The notes: generated by a model not told the origin, from the letters alone. Counted from the stretch's first letter, positions 1-12,559 are shown. The stretch is 64,000 bases of DNA from Trichaptum fuscoviolaceum (GCA_910574455.1 CAJSYZ010000005.1:2480001-2544000), one strand, 5' to 3'. Numbers and translations are program-made.

Positions 1-54
1 AAGTAGTAGGTTGGACTTGGGACTGATGCGCCACATCTAACTATTTTGCGGCAG

Positions 55-2678
55 TATTCACCAGAGTTCAATAGAGCAACATGGATAGTGACTGGGTTAG
101 ACGCTGGGTTCGCCACCGCAATGTCGATACGACCGAAGTGGCTCCGTGACATCTGCTCTTTAGTATTCTCCGTGTATTATTTCGTTAATGGCGACGAGGC
201 CGATAGCAAGATCCACAAATTCCGAGAAGTCTGTACACTTGATATGCTCCGTATCACTTGGGACAAGACAGATAATCCGTACATCCGGGCGATCACTTGG
301 CCTTTCCGCCCTAGAGTTCCGACTGTTCGACAGATCGTGTTCCCTCGTCCAAAGCATTCCGCTTACAGTCGTCCACTCTCTGCCCTATTGTTCTTCGATG
401 GAAGCGAGAGCGAGCTTAGGAAAGCCAAAGAACTTGTTTTGGATTTTCCGGGTGGAGGATTTGTTGCAATGGGTCCCAAACATCACGAGGAACGTTTGAG
501 GCTGTGGGCGAAGAAGCTGAGGCGGCCAGTATTGAGTCTGGATTATGGCAAGGCACCGGAGTGTAAGTACTCGGCAATTCTTACCTTTGTATGCCTGACT
601 GATAGCAGCTGATCAGATCCCTACCCCTATGCTATCGAAGAAGGGTTTGATGCATACGTTGCAATTGTAGAGTCTAACGGTCGCATTCTCGGTATGAGCG
701 CAACACCGTCGATGATTTTATCTGGGGATTCTGCGTGAGCTTCTCACTTGTTAACTTAAGCTCGAACTACTGACTTAACAGTTCACCACAGAGGCGGCAA
801 CCTAGCTACCAATGTAATGTTGCAGATTATTGAATCTTCTCTGCCCTCTTCTCCCCTAGCCCACATGAAACTTCCGAAACCTGCGGGTCTTGCACTGACA
901 TACCCCGCACTCGACTTTTCATTCTCCTCATGGGCACGGGCGTCTCACTCCGTATCCGGCGACGTGAACGATCTGCCCTCTTCACAATCTGATTCAGCAA
1001 TCCTATCGTCGACACTCTCCCTCCCACCTTCTCTCCACCCATTCATTGGACCCACAGACCCTGTAGCGCGGGAGAAAGGAATCGGGATGATAGAAGATCT
1101 CGTAGAGGCGAACGGGCGGGATTGGGCGGAGGGTGACGAAGACTGGAAATGGACGACACAGAGAAGCATAGTCCACCAGCAGACGAACTTAAGCCTTTTC
1201 GAACGGCATCAGGAGGCGCTCCGATACCTCCGCGAACAAGCGGAGGCTCAGCCAGTGATGCGGAATGCGGTGAAGCGCACTCGATCCAGGACGTTGTTGC
1301 ATCCGGGTCCGTACTCGTCAGTGACGCCGACTGAGCTCAGGTCAGATCCCTTTGGGGTGCCAAAGAGACCGAATGTGATGGTACGCTCGCGATCCAGCTC
1401 AGTGAACATTGCCTTGAAGTCTGGAAATCTCGATGCCTATGGCAAGGATTCGGCATTTGGACGGAAGCAACTTGCTGAGATGGAGCCCCGTCTGACGATG
1501 TCAAGCAAGACTGGATACCTGCACGATCGGGTCATCACACCGAGCATGGTGAGTTTCCTCTTTCCCTTTTTTTCTGGCTCTTTCCTTCAACACCGTCTGA
1601 GGACAAAATCAACTTTGTCCCTATGACTATATTATGTGCAGTCACACCAGGCTTGAGATAGTTGAGGTGTTCATATTACGTTCCCAACTTACTGATCATC
1701 TCGTCATCAATGATGGTGCCCAAGCTGAATGCGCAGTCGACTGCGGCCGCATAGCATAGGCGCATAGGTTTGCGTTTTGCCCTTCGTCTGATTGACCTCT
1801 GGAAGATCGGACGATCTGCATGCTTGTGCATGGCGCTCCTTTCAGTTCGCCGGGAATACATTCGAGCTCTTTACTCCTTTCTTATTCACCATATTCTACG
1901 AACAAGCATTCGAACACTTTACTGACTATCCTTACCCCTTTATTCTCTTCCCTTGATCTCCATCAACCTTTTGATCCGCTGATATGGCGTACTGCTGTTC
2001 TTGTGGTATCCGGATCGTTCGACAACGGTCGATTGCACTATATTGCAATCGCCACATTGATCGGATCGACGACTTCGACCTCCGCTCAACGATTATCAAA
2101 TTCGAAACGCGGTACTACAATCCATTCATCCAAACAATGATTCGACATCTATCATTCTTATTATGAAGATGTGGGCAATGTGCTTACTCTACCTCGGCCC
2201 GAATTTCCGCCCGGGTGTCGAGTATGATTACCACCTCTCGCCTATACTCGCGCCGTCCGAACTTCTCGCAGCCTTTCCACCCGTCTTGTTGCAATGTGGG
2301 GGTCGCGATCCTCTCATTGACGACACCATGCACTTCGGGGGCCGTTTGAAAGAGGCGAAACGGCAGGCTCGTGCGCAACGGCTTCAGAAGAAGCAGGCGA
2401 CCGCAGGGCAGCTTCCTACTCCAAGCGAAGAGCCTGACGCTGCATCTGATGCGCAAAATTATATTTGGACTGTGGGGGACGACATTGACGACGCAGAAGA
2501 CGCGGTAAAGATGCAGATCTTTCCTGGCTGGAGTCACGGATATCTCCAGATGAGCTCAATCATGCGTGAAGCAAAGTTCGCCATCGATGATATTGCGGAT
2601 TGGATGCAGGGGACGTTCGAGCGCAGAAACCCTCCCCGCCCGTCGCTTGCGCCCAGCATCAGTGTCGCGCAATTCTGA
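55..2678 (+). CDS. HSL-family alpha/beta hydrolase, 5' end outside the window
   Basis: Predicted serine esterase or lipase of the hormone-sensitive-lipase family. Exons read as 55-562, 617-734, 792-1548 and 2169-2678, giving about 630 residues in one frame. A branch-site-like CTAAC and CAG just before 55 mark an upstream intron, so the true start lies outside the window. Visible motifs in order: an oxyanion-loop segment GGGFVAM with HHEERL (about residues 130-145); the nucleophile elbow GDSAGGN, assembled exactly across the second intron; the acid region DPLIDD; and the histidine region GWSHGY near the C-terminus. Between elbow and acid lies a long low-complexity insert, as is common in fungal members. 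The substrate cannot be told. The third intron (1549-2168) is about ten times the usual length and ends in AAG. Confidence is high for the family and moderate for the last splice. Confidence 0.85.
1549..2168 (+). other. Unusually long intron with probable inserted sequence
   Basis: The donor GTGAGT at 1549 follows an in-frame ATG codon. The next recognisable exon begins at 2169 after AAG. An ordinary acceptor (ATTATGTGCAG, ending at 1641) lies where a normal intron would end, but the sequence after it does not continue the protein. The extra roughly 527 bp (1642-2168) holds short open frames that I do not recognise. I read it as an insertion at or beside the original acceptor; a genuinely long intron is the alternative. 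Confidence 0.45.
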
Positions 2679-3016
2679 AGAGATTCAAGTATTCCATTAA
2701 TTGTATGATTGTACTAACAGACACATCAACCTGCATGTACTGAAAGGGCTGCAGAGCAGCGATACTATGTAATTTGCACGGAACTCTTGTTCACTGTATC
2801 CTCTTATTCATGTAGAGCTTTCATCAATATAATATGTATTTGCGTTTTATTTAAACTTCAAAATATAGTTGCTCAGACACAGCGTATATAGTGAGTGGCG
2901 CTGGCTGTAGACACTGCTTGAAGTGCGGCGCAGGACGAAGTTATGAACGCTATATAGGTTATATGCAATGCAATGGATTGGCTTTCTCGTGGCGCGGCTG
3001 TGTGAGGCAGTAGGGT

Positions 3017-3030
3017 GGGGGGGGGGGGGG
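3017..3030. repeat. Poly-G run
   Basis: Fourteen consecutive G residues lie downstream of the hydrolase gene. The rest of 2679-3540 shows no open frame or family I recognise. It should hold the 3' UTR of the hydrolase followed by intergenic sequence. Confidence 0.9.
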
Positions 3031-3544
3031 TTGTTGCCCTCTACTTCTCCATTTCCTTTACCCTATATCCACATGGACGAGGTTGTTATCCCATCCCATC
3101 CTCTTCTGAAGCCAAAATGAAATAACCACTCATATTCCGATCCCCTTTGATTCGCTCAAGTCGCCAAAATCATGGAATGTCCTACAAAGCAAATTAGCGA
3201 TAAAGGACGAAACGCCGAAGCCGGTCATTCACATTCTCGTGGCGACGTGATGATCTAAGTGCATGAGTAAGTAAGTGTTCAGTCTCGAATTATTCTTTGC
3301 CGATCGAAATTGCAAACCAGTCCCAACTTACAAGCTTGATTAAACCGCGGAGCAATCAGATACACCCTCGAGAACTATCAAGTTTACACAACTTGGTCTC
3401 GGAAAGCTCCATTTGTCTTCGCGAACATTACTGTTTGTATTAAACTAGCAAAGGACCATCAAGAAAGAGGCTACTAAAACAGTCCGATCACTACAAGCTG
3501 AGAGGGTCATCAGAGTAGGTGTTAAGATGCATCAGTAGCACACA

Positions 3545-3935
3545 CGTCGACTCCATCAGGGAAACTTCCTTTTGCTTACGGCGACTGACGCGTCCTGACG
3601 CGTCCTGATTTGGCTGGCACCTGTCTGAAGGGTCGCTACTTCGTCTGAAAATACACTGATTGCCTTATCTCACTGAAATAAGGAGTGTTTCAGGATGCAA
3701 GCCGTCTCTCAGTGCATCAGAATGCAAGTCAGGATTTCAGTGCTCAAGTGTAATACATCAGAGATTGCTAACGGCGGCTGGCGCGTCCTGGAGCTTCCTT
3801 AAATGGGTTGAAGCGTTGTCATGCCTGCCTGAAGTGTTGCCTGGCTGCCTGATGGCCTTAAAACGGCGTTTCAGGACAAAATCAGTGCGTAAGGAGGGAA
3901 GCTGTACATCAGGTGGCAAGTCAGACTCAAGTGAG
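3545..3935 (+). repeat. Dispersed non-coding repeat, copy 1
   Basis: This segment shares an ordered set of phrases with 55250-55490: CATCAGGGAAACT, TTTTGCTTA, CTGACGCGTCCTGACG, GCCTGTCTGAA, CTGAAATAAG and TTTCAGGA. There is no coding potential. It is probably a degenerate transposon-derived family; its ends cannot be set by eye. Confidence 0.6.
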
Positions 3936-4000
3936 ATTTACTACTACTACCACTACTGTACTCAAGTGAACTTGAACCTCTGTTTTGAGATTTCAAGCTA

Positions 4001-7000
4001 CAGTGAGCCAAATTAGTATTGCACCAAGATTGACAATGTAATATCTCCGTCAGTTTTACATATTTTGCATTGATTTAAGTTGGATGGCCTTCATTAGATT
4101 CTAGTCTGTCATTATCAAAAGCAAAGTCTAGAAAATGTACAGATCTCCAGAAAATATAGAGCTTCAAGTTGAAAATTCCAAAATCTGAAATTTTCAGAAC
4201 TTTATTAAAGCCTTCTCTGACTACGCTAAATAAGTTAAATGGTACTCTGGCATACACATATTGACTGTCAAGAAGAATGGAAACAATTGAATTAGCGGGT
4301 ATGGAGTTATAAGCAACGTAAACCACCTACTTTTGTAACAATATGCACTTTTTTTCAATTGATTGTACTAAAATCAGGCAACGAAGGCATTTTATATTGC
4401 TTGTAACTCCAAGACCGCTAATCCAATTGCTTTGATTCTTCTTGCCAGTTGATAAGTGTATGCCAGAGTACAATCTAGCATATGTGGCACATTCAGAAAA
4501 TGCTTCAATAAACTCTTGAAAAAATCAGATTTTGGAATTTTTGACTCAGAGCTCTATATTTTTTGAGGATCCATATGTTTTTTAAATATCATTTTTGATA
4601 ATAACAGACTAGAATCCATTGATGGTACTCCAACTTAAATCATTGCAAAATATTCAAAATTGACGGAGATAATGCGTTGTCACAGTCCTGCCAGCTAGTT
4701 TATTGAATGAAATACAGCATTTGCTGAATGTATTAGAGACACTCATTGAATGAGATTACAGCATTCGCTGCATGATATAGAGCAGCTGATTGAATGAGGT
4801 ACAGCATTGCTGTAAAACATTTATTGCATTTGCCTCAGCAAATGCTGGCCCCGCCCTATATAGGGCGAGCCAGCGTTGCTGCACTCTGATGTAGTGGATG
4901 CATACCTAGGAAATACTAGGCCTGCAATACCTATTGGGAATATAGCACTGGATAATAGAATAATGCATTGCATACCCACCGCTTTTTTGAGTTAATTATA
5001 GCTTTCAGGCACTGCTGATTGACAGCATGCTGTAATACATCAGAAAATCATAATTTCCGCCTGTTTTGGGATATGAGGCACATCAGGGTCCTGGACCCTG
5101 AGGTCTGACAGGTTCCAGGTCACTTGGTGCCGCTTTAGAGGAGGCCGTGGGAATAAACTCAAATTAACCTTTGCAGGTGCTACAGGCCTTCTTAAATAGC
5201 ACGAAAATAACCAAAAAATCAGAAAATATTCCTGGACACTGCCGCTTTGCCCTAGCGTGGGAACTACGCTTCTGAGCGACCATATTAGGGTACCAGTGTG
5301 CTCTGGGCCCTCCTGGGCCCTTCCTAAAGCGGTAAAAATCATCATAAAATAGATAATTATATTCATTTGCCCCTGCATATATGCAGGCTTCCCCTGGGTC
5401 TACCAGCAGCAAATAAAATGCACTAAAATCATAATATATTAGGAGAAGTATATCTAAGATGAACTAGATGGCTATATATAGAAATACTAGCTGGGAACAT
5501 GTGTAGAATAGCAGAACATGTTCTATTTTTAATACATAGCAAATGGGGCTCATTGCACCACATTGGGGTACCTCCAGAATGCAAATTTTGATGGGAATCC
5601 AATGGAATGTACTAGAAGAGCTGAAACGGGCTTTGACGGCGCCAAAATATGCATTTCACGTATTGTTACAGAATATTCTTTTATTTAAATGTTAGTTTTA
5701 TCACAGCACTTCTACTGCGTGTAATGACTCGTATAAATAGCCGAATTGGTACGAAATGACGAGGAGAACAATAATATGAGCTTAGAATAGCTGCACGGGC
5801 GCTATATGGACCTGTATAACACTAACTCTTTTCGGAGTGCAAGCAATTATTGTTTCTCTCTCATATACATATACACACAGTATTTACGTGTGCTAATAGC
5901 TTCAAATAACTCTTTAGATATGTCTTTCACGTTGTACGAAGTTTCACAGTAATCGGAGCTCATTCTGAATTGATATAAGGCATACACATTTGAAAAGTAA
6001 CAGCTAATATTAATTTATTGGGAGGGTTATGGGTCAGGCACAGAATGCCAAACATTCACTATAAGTATCCTAAACATAATCCAATTGCATGTTTGGGATG
6101 TCATTGGAATGTGGAAGTCATATCCAACATTGTAGGGTAATATACTATGTGTGATATCAGAAGATACATGTTATGTCAGAAACACATATGACTTCCAGAT
6201 TCTATCTGTACCCCAATCATGCTTTTGTATTATGTTAAGGATACCTATAGTGAATGTTTGGCACTCTGTGCCTGACCCATAACCCTCCCAATAAATTAAT
6301 ATTAGCTGTTACTTTTCAAATGTGTATGCCTTATATCAATTCAGAATGAGCTCCGATTACTGTGAAACTTCGTACAACGTGAAAGACATATCTAAAGAGT
6401 TATTTGAAGCTATTAGCACACGTAAATACTGTGTGTATATGTATATGAGAGAGAAACAATAATTGCTTGCACTCCGAAAAGAGTTAGTGTTATACAGGTC
6501 CATATAGCGCCCGTGCAGCTATTCTAAGCTCATATTATTGTTCTCCTCGTCATTTCGTACCAATTCGGCTATTTATACGAGTCATTACACGCAGTAGAAG
6601 TGCTGTGATAAAACTAACATTTAAATAAAAGAATATTCTGTAACAATACGTGAAATGCATATTTTGGCGCCGTCAAAGCCCGTTTCAGCTCTTCTAGTAC
6701 ATTCCATTGGATTCCCATCAAAATTTGCATTCTGGAGGTACCCCAATGTGGTGCAATGAGCCCCATTTGCTATGTATTAAAAATAGAACATGTTCTGCTA
6801 TTCTACACATGTTCCCAGCTAGTATTTCTATATATAGCCATCTAGTTCATCTTAGATATACTTCTCCTAATATATTATGATTTTAGTGCATTTTATTTGC
6901 TGCTGGTAGACCCAGGGGAAGCCTGCATATATGCAGGGGCAAATGAATATAATTATCTATTTTATGATGATTTTTACCGCTTTAGGAAGGGCCCAGGAGG

Positions 7001-7576
7001 GCCCAGAGCACACTGGTACCCTAATATGGTCGCTCAGAAGCGTAGTTCCCACGCTAGGGCAAAGCGGCAGTGTCCAGGAATATTTTCTGATTTTTTGGTT
7101 ATTTTCGTGCTATTTAAGAAGGCCTGTAGCACCTGCAAAGGTTAATTTGAGTTTATTCCCACGGCCTCCTCTAAAGCGGCACCAAGTGACCTGGAACCTG
7201 TCAGACCTCAGGGTCCAGGACCCTGATGTGCCTTATATCCCAAAACAGGCGGAAATTATGATTTTCTGATGTATTACAGCATGCTGTCAATCAGCAGTGC
7301 CTGAAAGCTATAATTAACTCAAAAAAGCGGTGGGTATGCAATGCATTATTCTATTATCCAGTGCTATATTCCCAATAGGTATTGCAGGCCTAGTATTTCC
7401 TAGGTATGCATCCACTACATCAGAGTGCAGCAACGCTGGCTCGCCCTATATAGGGCGGGGCCAGCATTTGCTGAGGCAAATGCAATAAATGTTTTACAGC
7501 AATGCTGTACCTCATTCAATCAGCTAGCTGGCAGCAGTGGTTGTCAATCTTGGTGCATTACTAATTTGGGGTACTG
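4001..7576. mobile_element. Foldback Tc1/mariner-like non-autonomous element, split by the palindrome
   Basis: The ends are CAGTGAGCCAAATTAG on the left and, reverse-complemented, CAGTACCCCAAATTAG on the right. Each is flanked by TA (3999-4000 and 7577-7578). CAGT ends with a TA duplication fit the Tc1/mariner-pogo group. Removing 4683-7539 and one 7-bp duplication leaves about 712 bp, itself an imperfect inverted repeat: the arm from about 4030 matches the complement of about 4620-4680, both including the words for CTCCGTCA. There is no transposase, so it is MITE-like. Confidence 0.75.
4683..7539. mobile_element. Giant palindromic element, copy 1 (2857 bp)
   Basis: Almost the whole element is one inverted repeat centred near 6.1 kb, with arms of about 1.4 kb and a short imperfect loop. 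The left tip is CAGTCCTGCCAGCTAG and the right tip, complemented, is CACTGCTGCCAGCTAG. It is flanked by a 7-bp duplication GTTGTCA (4676-4682 and 7540-7546) and lies within the foldback element. The left tip has three diverged copies of a unit containing ATTGAATGA and TACAGCATT; the right tip has one, and the same asymmetry is seen in copy 2. Nested hairpins occur in the arms, such as CCTGCATATATGCAGG and CAGGGTCCAGGACCCTG. No transposase is visible. The short open frames in the arms do not behave like a protein. The superfamily is not known to me. Confidence 0.85.
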
Positions 7577-7769
7577 TACCTTCATCTTCATGACATCTTG
7601 AAAGCGACAGCAAACACCATTGACAACCTCAGTCTACAACTAGAAACAGGCCGAGCTCCGCCGGCAGATCCCTTACTCCCTCTTGATGTTGAGAGTCGAC
7701 AGGGTGATTGAGAATGAAAGCTATAATGACTGTGAAAAGCATGGGATATTGGAATGCATTGAAAGCAAT

Positions 7770-8030
<261 letters not shown>

Positions 8031-8617
8031 TCATCCTACTCACTGTTTAGCAAGAATCGTGAAGGTACTGAGGGTGTTATGTTGTAAGATTTGCTTCCGT
8101 GCTCATTGTGTCCAATAGAGCGAGCTGGATTGTCTGGCTACTGTTATTGTCGACAGGTTTCTCCTTGTTGAAAGTGCTGGTTCGGGATGTGCTGTGTTTT
8201 GTCTGTGCTGCTTCCCACTGGTCAATGTCTGAGAAACTGATCATCCTTAGCCTTTGCTTCCGAGCCTGAGTCTATGTATCGCTGATAGAGCACGGTCTCC
8301 GAAGGCCCGGGACTTGTTCCTCGTACTCAACCTCTTTGCGTTCTCGCTTCAGTTGGAGACCTTCATACCACGAAACGGCGCTTCATTGTCTACATTTGCC
8401 GGGGGAAAAACTGGATCTGCTGGAGCTCTTGCGTTGAGAGGTAGTCCTGACGTGAGCACTCATGGAGGGAAGGAAATACGATGCCCCGCGCGTCGTGTAA
8501 TTGTCTGGGACTCGGAGCAGTCTGCGCTTAGATGCGTCGATTGCACTCAGGCTCCGAGTCTTCGTTGGTCTCGACCAAATGTTGACTAATACTGTAATCA
8601 GGAATTATGTCTCACAC

Positions 8618-8710
8618 AACTTTCGCACAATTGACAGGCAACTTTCGCACAATTGACAGGCAATTTTCGCACAATTGACAGGTGATTTTCTCACAGTTCA
8701 AGTAAAAAGA
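8618..8710. repeat. Short tandem repeat, 22-bp unit
   Basis: About four units of CAACTTTCGCACAATTGACAGG, the last ones diverged. It lies in intergenic sequence between the helicase relic and the exonuclease gene. Confidence 0.85.
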
Positions 8711-8887
8711 ATTGTGCTCGGTGAGGGCCCATACTCCCAGGGGAGTAAGGGAATGATCATTCAACGAGAAGCAATTCAATAATAGATACAATCACGATGC
8801 TCCTGGCAACTTTTGAAGACAAGAGCATGCACTCAACAATTTACTCAACAAGATAACACCGTTAGCACTATTCAAACGGGCCTCAGC

Positions 8888-9745
8888 CTACTCAATATCG
8901 AGCATTGGGAAGTGATGGATTACTGTATCCGGTAAGGCCAAGGCATCTTGATTCAAGACGGAAGCAACAGCAAACGTGCTGTGCGCGTCGATTGCCGCAT
9001 CTAATAGAGCAGATGCAAGTGAGAAGATGGTCAGCCTGAGTGACAACTTGAAAAGGATAACTTACAATGGACTTGAGCAGCCGACAGCTCAACTTCGGCC
9101 CAATTGCTCATTGTGACCAAGACATCTTTTTCGATGTTTGTCTGCAGGAGCCTGCCCACCATCTCCTCCAGCTTTATAAACGGTTGCGGAAACTTGAACC
9201 AGAGACGGGGGTTCAGAAGCAGCTGGAGCCAAGTTGGCGTTCTTGGCCAGAAATCGGGGTAAACGAAGCGCGCCCAATCTGTCAAATCGACACAGGAGGA
9301 TACGGGAATGTCAAATTTATTCCTGATGCGAGTCGCATCACCTGCCAATTAGTTCAGTTATGCCGCATAATGAGAGAAGAAATGGGATTGTCGTACCAGC
9401 GATTCCTGCTGACACTTTCCATACAGTTTCATCACCTAATAATTGTTCCAATCTTGGGGGAAGAGCATTAAGTAGATGAGTCCGGAGGAGGAACACATGT
9501 TGCTGAACCGCGAGTTGGATGAGGTCCACGCGATATAGCTCTGGTGAGTTACTCGCCCATTCAATGTCGAGGGCAACGAAGCGTCGTTCCGGGGCATCCG
9601 GCAAGGAAGCATAGATGACGTCTACGGCATTCTCCATCGTCGCGGTGGTCAGACATACTTCAGGAACAAGAGGTCCGAGTGTATAACTGCGAAGTTGAAG
9701 AAGAGGCGTTGGCGGAACCCCCAGGTAGTCGAGGAGATGTTGCAT
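8888..9745 (-). CDS. 3'-5' exonuclease domain protein (DEDDy type), copy A
   Basis: Exons read from the minus strand are 9745-9397, 9341-9066 and 9000-8888, joined by introns of 55 and 65 nt. The protein shows the three exonuclease motifs: ALDIEW (Exo I, D-x-E); SAGIAGDATRIRNKF assembled exactly across the 55-nt intron (Exo II region); and YAAIDAHST across the second intron (Exo III, Y-x3-D). It resembles the WRN/RNase D-like single-domain exonucleases of fungi. An acceptor lies directly upstream of 9745, so a short 5' exon probably exists within 9746-9925 but is not settled. A paralogue in the same orientation lies at 61522-62241, and the similarity extends into 3' non-coding DNA. Confidence 0.75.
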
Positions 9746-10378
9746 CTGTTTGTGAAGCTGGCAAAAAGTCAGTGCAGTGATTTTGAGAGGAAATGGAAAG
9801 TAAGCACGATTTTTTGCATCCTAGATATCCTCCTTTGTGTCCAAGGAAGTCTTCGCGCGATGCGTACTCGAAGCACAGCATGGTCAATCAATAGGAGCAT
9901 GTGGAGCCCCAACAGAATGTGATAAAAGTTCATGGCAAAGGGTTGAATGGGTGGGTGGGTGGCGGGGAGGGGCGACACCCACTCCGAGTTCACATTTATA
10001 CAAAGCTCTTGCACGCATTTTTCTGATGCCTTATTCTTCTGGGAAAAGAAGAGAGGAATCTATCAGTGCATTATACTATGGCTCGGATAAACCTCAAGCT
10101 GAACTGACAGGAGATAAGAAGGATTTCTTCTAGATGACTCGATTATGAGGCTTCTTTTCATTTTATGCACAAACAAACAAGAAAGTGAGTCAGGTTAACT
10201 CCGAAGAAGTCAGGAAGACATAGCCCACTGCACAAGAAGCTGTTCCATCAGCTCTAGAAGGCAAAGCCACGAGTAAGCCGTCATACAATCAGTCATCCCT
10301 GGATACAACTCGAAACCGGAACCATGCCAATGTGGGAAATGGGATCAATGCATCCCAATCCGCTATGGAAGAAGTAGT

Positions 10379-12516
10379 TTAAATGAAGGAGCGTTTCTTG
10401 TCCTTAGAGCTGGAGGGATTGCGCTGTCGGCCGATAATCGACTTATTCTGCATATTGAAACCGAGCGATCTCTGTTTCGGCGGCAATGGTGGTGGCACAG
10501 AGGTGTTTGTCGAGGAATAGGACATGACTACTTGAACAATATCTAAGATGAAGTAATACTTTTTCCCGTTTGATGAATTCGCAATTTGCGTCGTGAGCTG
10601 CTTTGCCAACGTCAGGTAGACTGTTTGACGCACCTCTCATCAATGAGCTCGAGCTCAAGGTTGCGGTACTCGAGGCATCGGACGCAAATACCGACACCGG
10701 AATTTCCGAAATCGATCCAGAGGATGGGGTGGGGTGGGGAGGCTGATCCCATCGAGCTCGCCTTCGCGTTTGGTGATCTCGGGCTTCTTGACGTCCGCGT
10801 ACAGGAAGAAGTCGCAGAAGAGCGCTTGAGCCTGCCTAGGGCTTGCGCTTTTGAACTCGATCCAAACATCCATACCACCGGGGTGCGAGAGTGCGGGGTC
10901 GAAACGCTCAAGATGGTTTGTCGCTGCGACGAGACGAGGAAGCGGCCAACAGCAGCGGCGACACCATCAAGTGCATTAAGAAGGCCAGAAAGAGAGAGCG
11001 TGTTCACGTCGGATAGAGTGTCATATTTCTTGCTTTTCTTCTTCTTGCCAATTTCTTCATTGTCGTCATCATCGTCATCTTATCCTTGTTGTCGGACAAC
11101 AAAGAGCTCTTCTTCTTACCACCAGGAACACAGGTTGAGGACCCGTCGCGCGAAGTTGAGCGAGTGAATGCAGCGTCAAGGTCCTCGAGAAGGACAATAC
11201 ACGGGGCAGGCACACGGCCCATAAGCAACGACAACGTCACATCGTTCATCCAAAAAGCGGAACGTGAGATGGCGAGAATGTCGAGCATGAGCGCGCCAGC
11301 AAGGGCATGGATCAACGATGATCTGCCCAAGCCAGGGACACGATAGAGGAAATTGTCGCGACGAGAGTGGTTACCACGGTCAGCGCACCACTGATTCAGA
11401 AAGAGAGGTTAAACTTTCAGTCGATGTGTGGCACTTCATGTACATACCTTCTCTGATTGCAAGAAGTCCCTTGTGTCGGCAAGGAGCATCTCTTAAATCC
11501 CCGCCATGAGCCATGGAATCAGCAAAATAGATATGAATTTGATGGTCGTCTGGTGAGGCAAACTGGAAGCCTTTGAGCTCCTCATCTCCAAATGACTTGT
11601 CTCTAAAAGAAGACTTGCCCGGCAAGATGGTGCGCGCTGTCGTCTCGAACTCGTAAGCGTGCTGGCATTCTAAGCGCTTCAACAACCATAGCATCAGCCA
11701 GTCATGTAGTTGTGTTCATCGGGTCATGAGCTATTGTTGCAATAGCGGATAACTACTAGGGCTACTTACCAGTCCCCACAACAATGAAAGTGTCTCCGGA
11801 AGTCTCTGGTTTCCAACCTGACCATGGCTGTCAGTGGTGGTAGCGGACGACGGAGGGCCTGTGATGCCAGTGTCAGACCCCACGTGGGAAGTCATCATGT
11901 CGATGCTGGGTACTACTAGTAGCAGGAGTGCGATGGCAATGGTGGTGGTGCTGTCTGGCGGTGTTCCAGAATTGCACCATCTTGCGTGCGCTGTAAACGG
12001 TGTGAGCTAGGATTCTGTATCAAATGGTATGTAAATAACGTGAAGTAAAAGGATTGAGAAGGAGAATAAACTCACCAGCCTTGAACTCCTGTGCCATGCT
12101 CGTGCAGACCTCTGTCTCCCATTCCGCCCAGATCTGTTACGACATAATTTAGTACAAAGTGCAGGAGAGCAGCGCATGGAAGATGTCGTATGTGAAGGAG
12201 ACAGCGCCAAGGTTGAAGAAAATGACAAGCCTCAAGGTAGTGCAAGAGGATGAGATGAGAGAGTTTGTGCGCATGGTGGGGGAGTTGAGGAAGGGGCTCA
12301 GTCTGGGAAAAGGCAAGCGGCGATGTCCACGTCGGGCTCTTGCTGACTCGGAGTCGGGAAAACAATACTACCAAGTTGCGTGTCTGTCTTTGAATCAAGG
12401 TTGGTCGCAAAGCCCATTTGTTCCAGCTCCTCCGTCGTCTGCCAGAAGGCAATAGCATAAGTCAAGCCGTTCAGTTCCCTCTGACCTAGAACGTCCCGAG
12501 AATAACAACCGGTCAT
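10379..12516 (-). pseudogene. BCS1-like AAA ATPase, degraded
   Basis: This belongs to the BCS1 family (mitochondrial AAA ATPases, expanded in mushrooms). The N-terminal BCS1 domain is recognisable as WLMLWLLKR with YEFETTARTI. The AAA core is next: Walker A reads GLGRSSL rather than GxGKSS, Walker B reads IVLLEDLDAAF, and SGLLNALDGVAAA and RFDPALSHPGGMDVWIEF follow. The last two are in different frames, needing a net 2-nt change near 10925. A second frame break lies near 11070, before the DVNTLSL segment. The Walker lysine is replaced by arginine. Together these argue for a non-functional copy. The 5' part (11700-12516) is poorly defined and may include unrelated exons. Confidence 0.7.
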
Positions 12517-12559
12517 TCCATTAAAATTATTATACCTAATAGTTGTCGAGCAGAGCAGT

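Noticed and set aside
5040..7269. Conserved open frames of 82-112 codons in both arms of the palindromes (also 165 codons in copy 2)
   Set aside because: Between copies 1 and 2 most base differences in the 83-codon part change the amino acid (about 7 of 10 codon changes). This is not the pattern of a selected protein. The presence in both arms follows from the palindrome.
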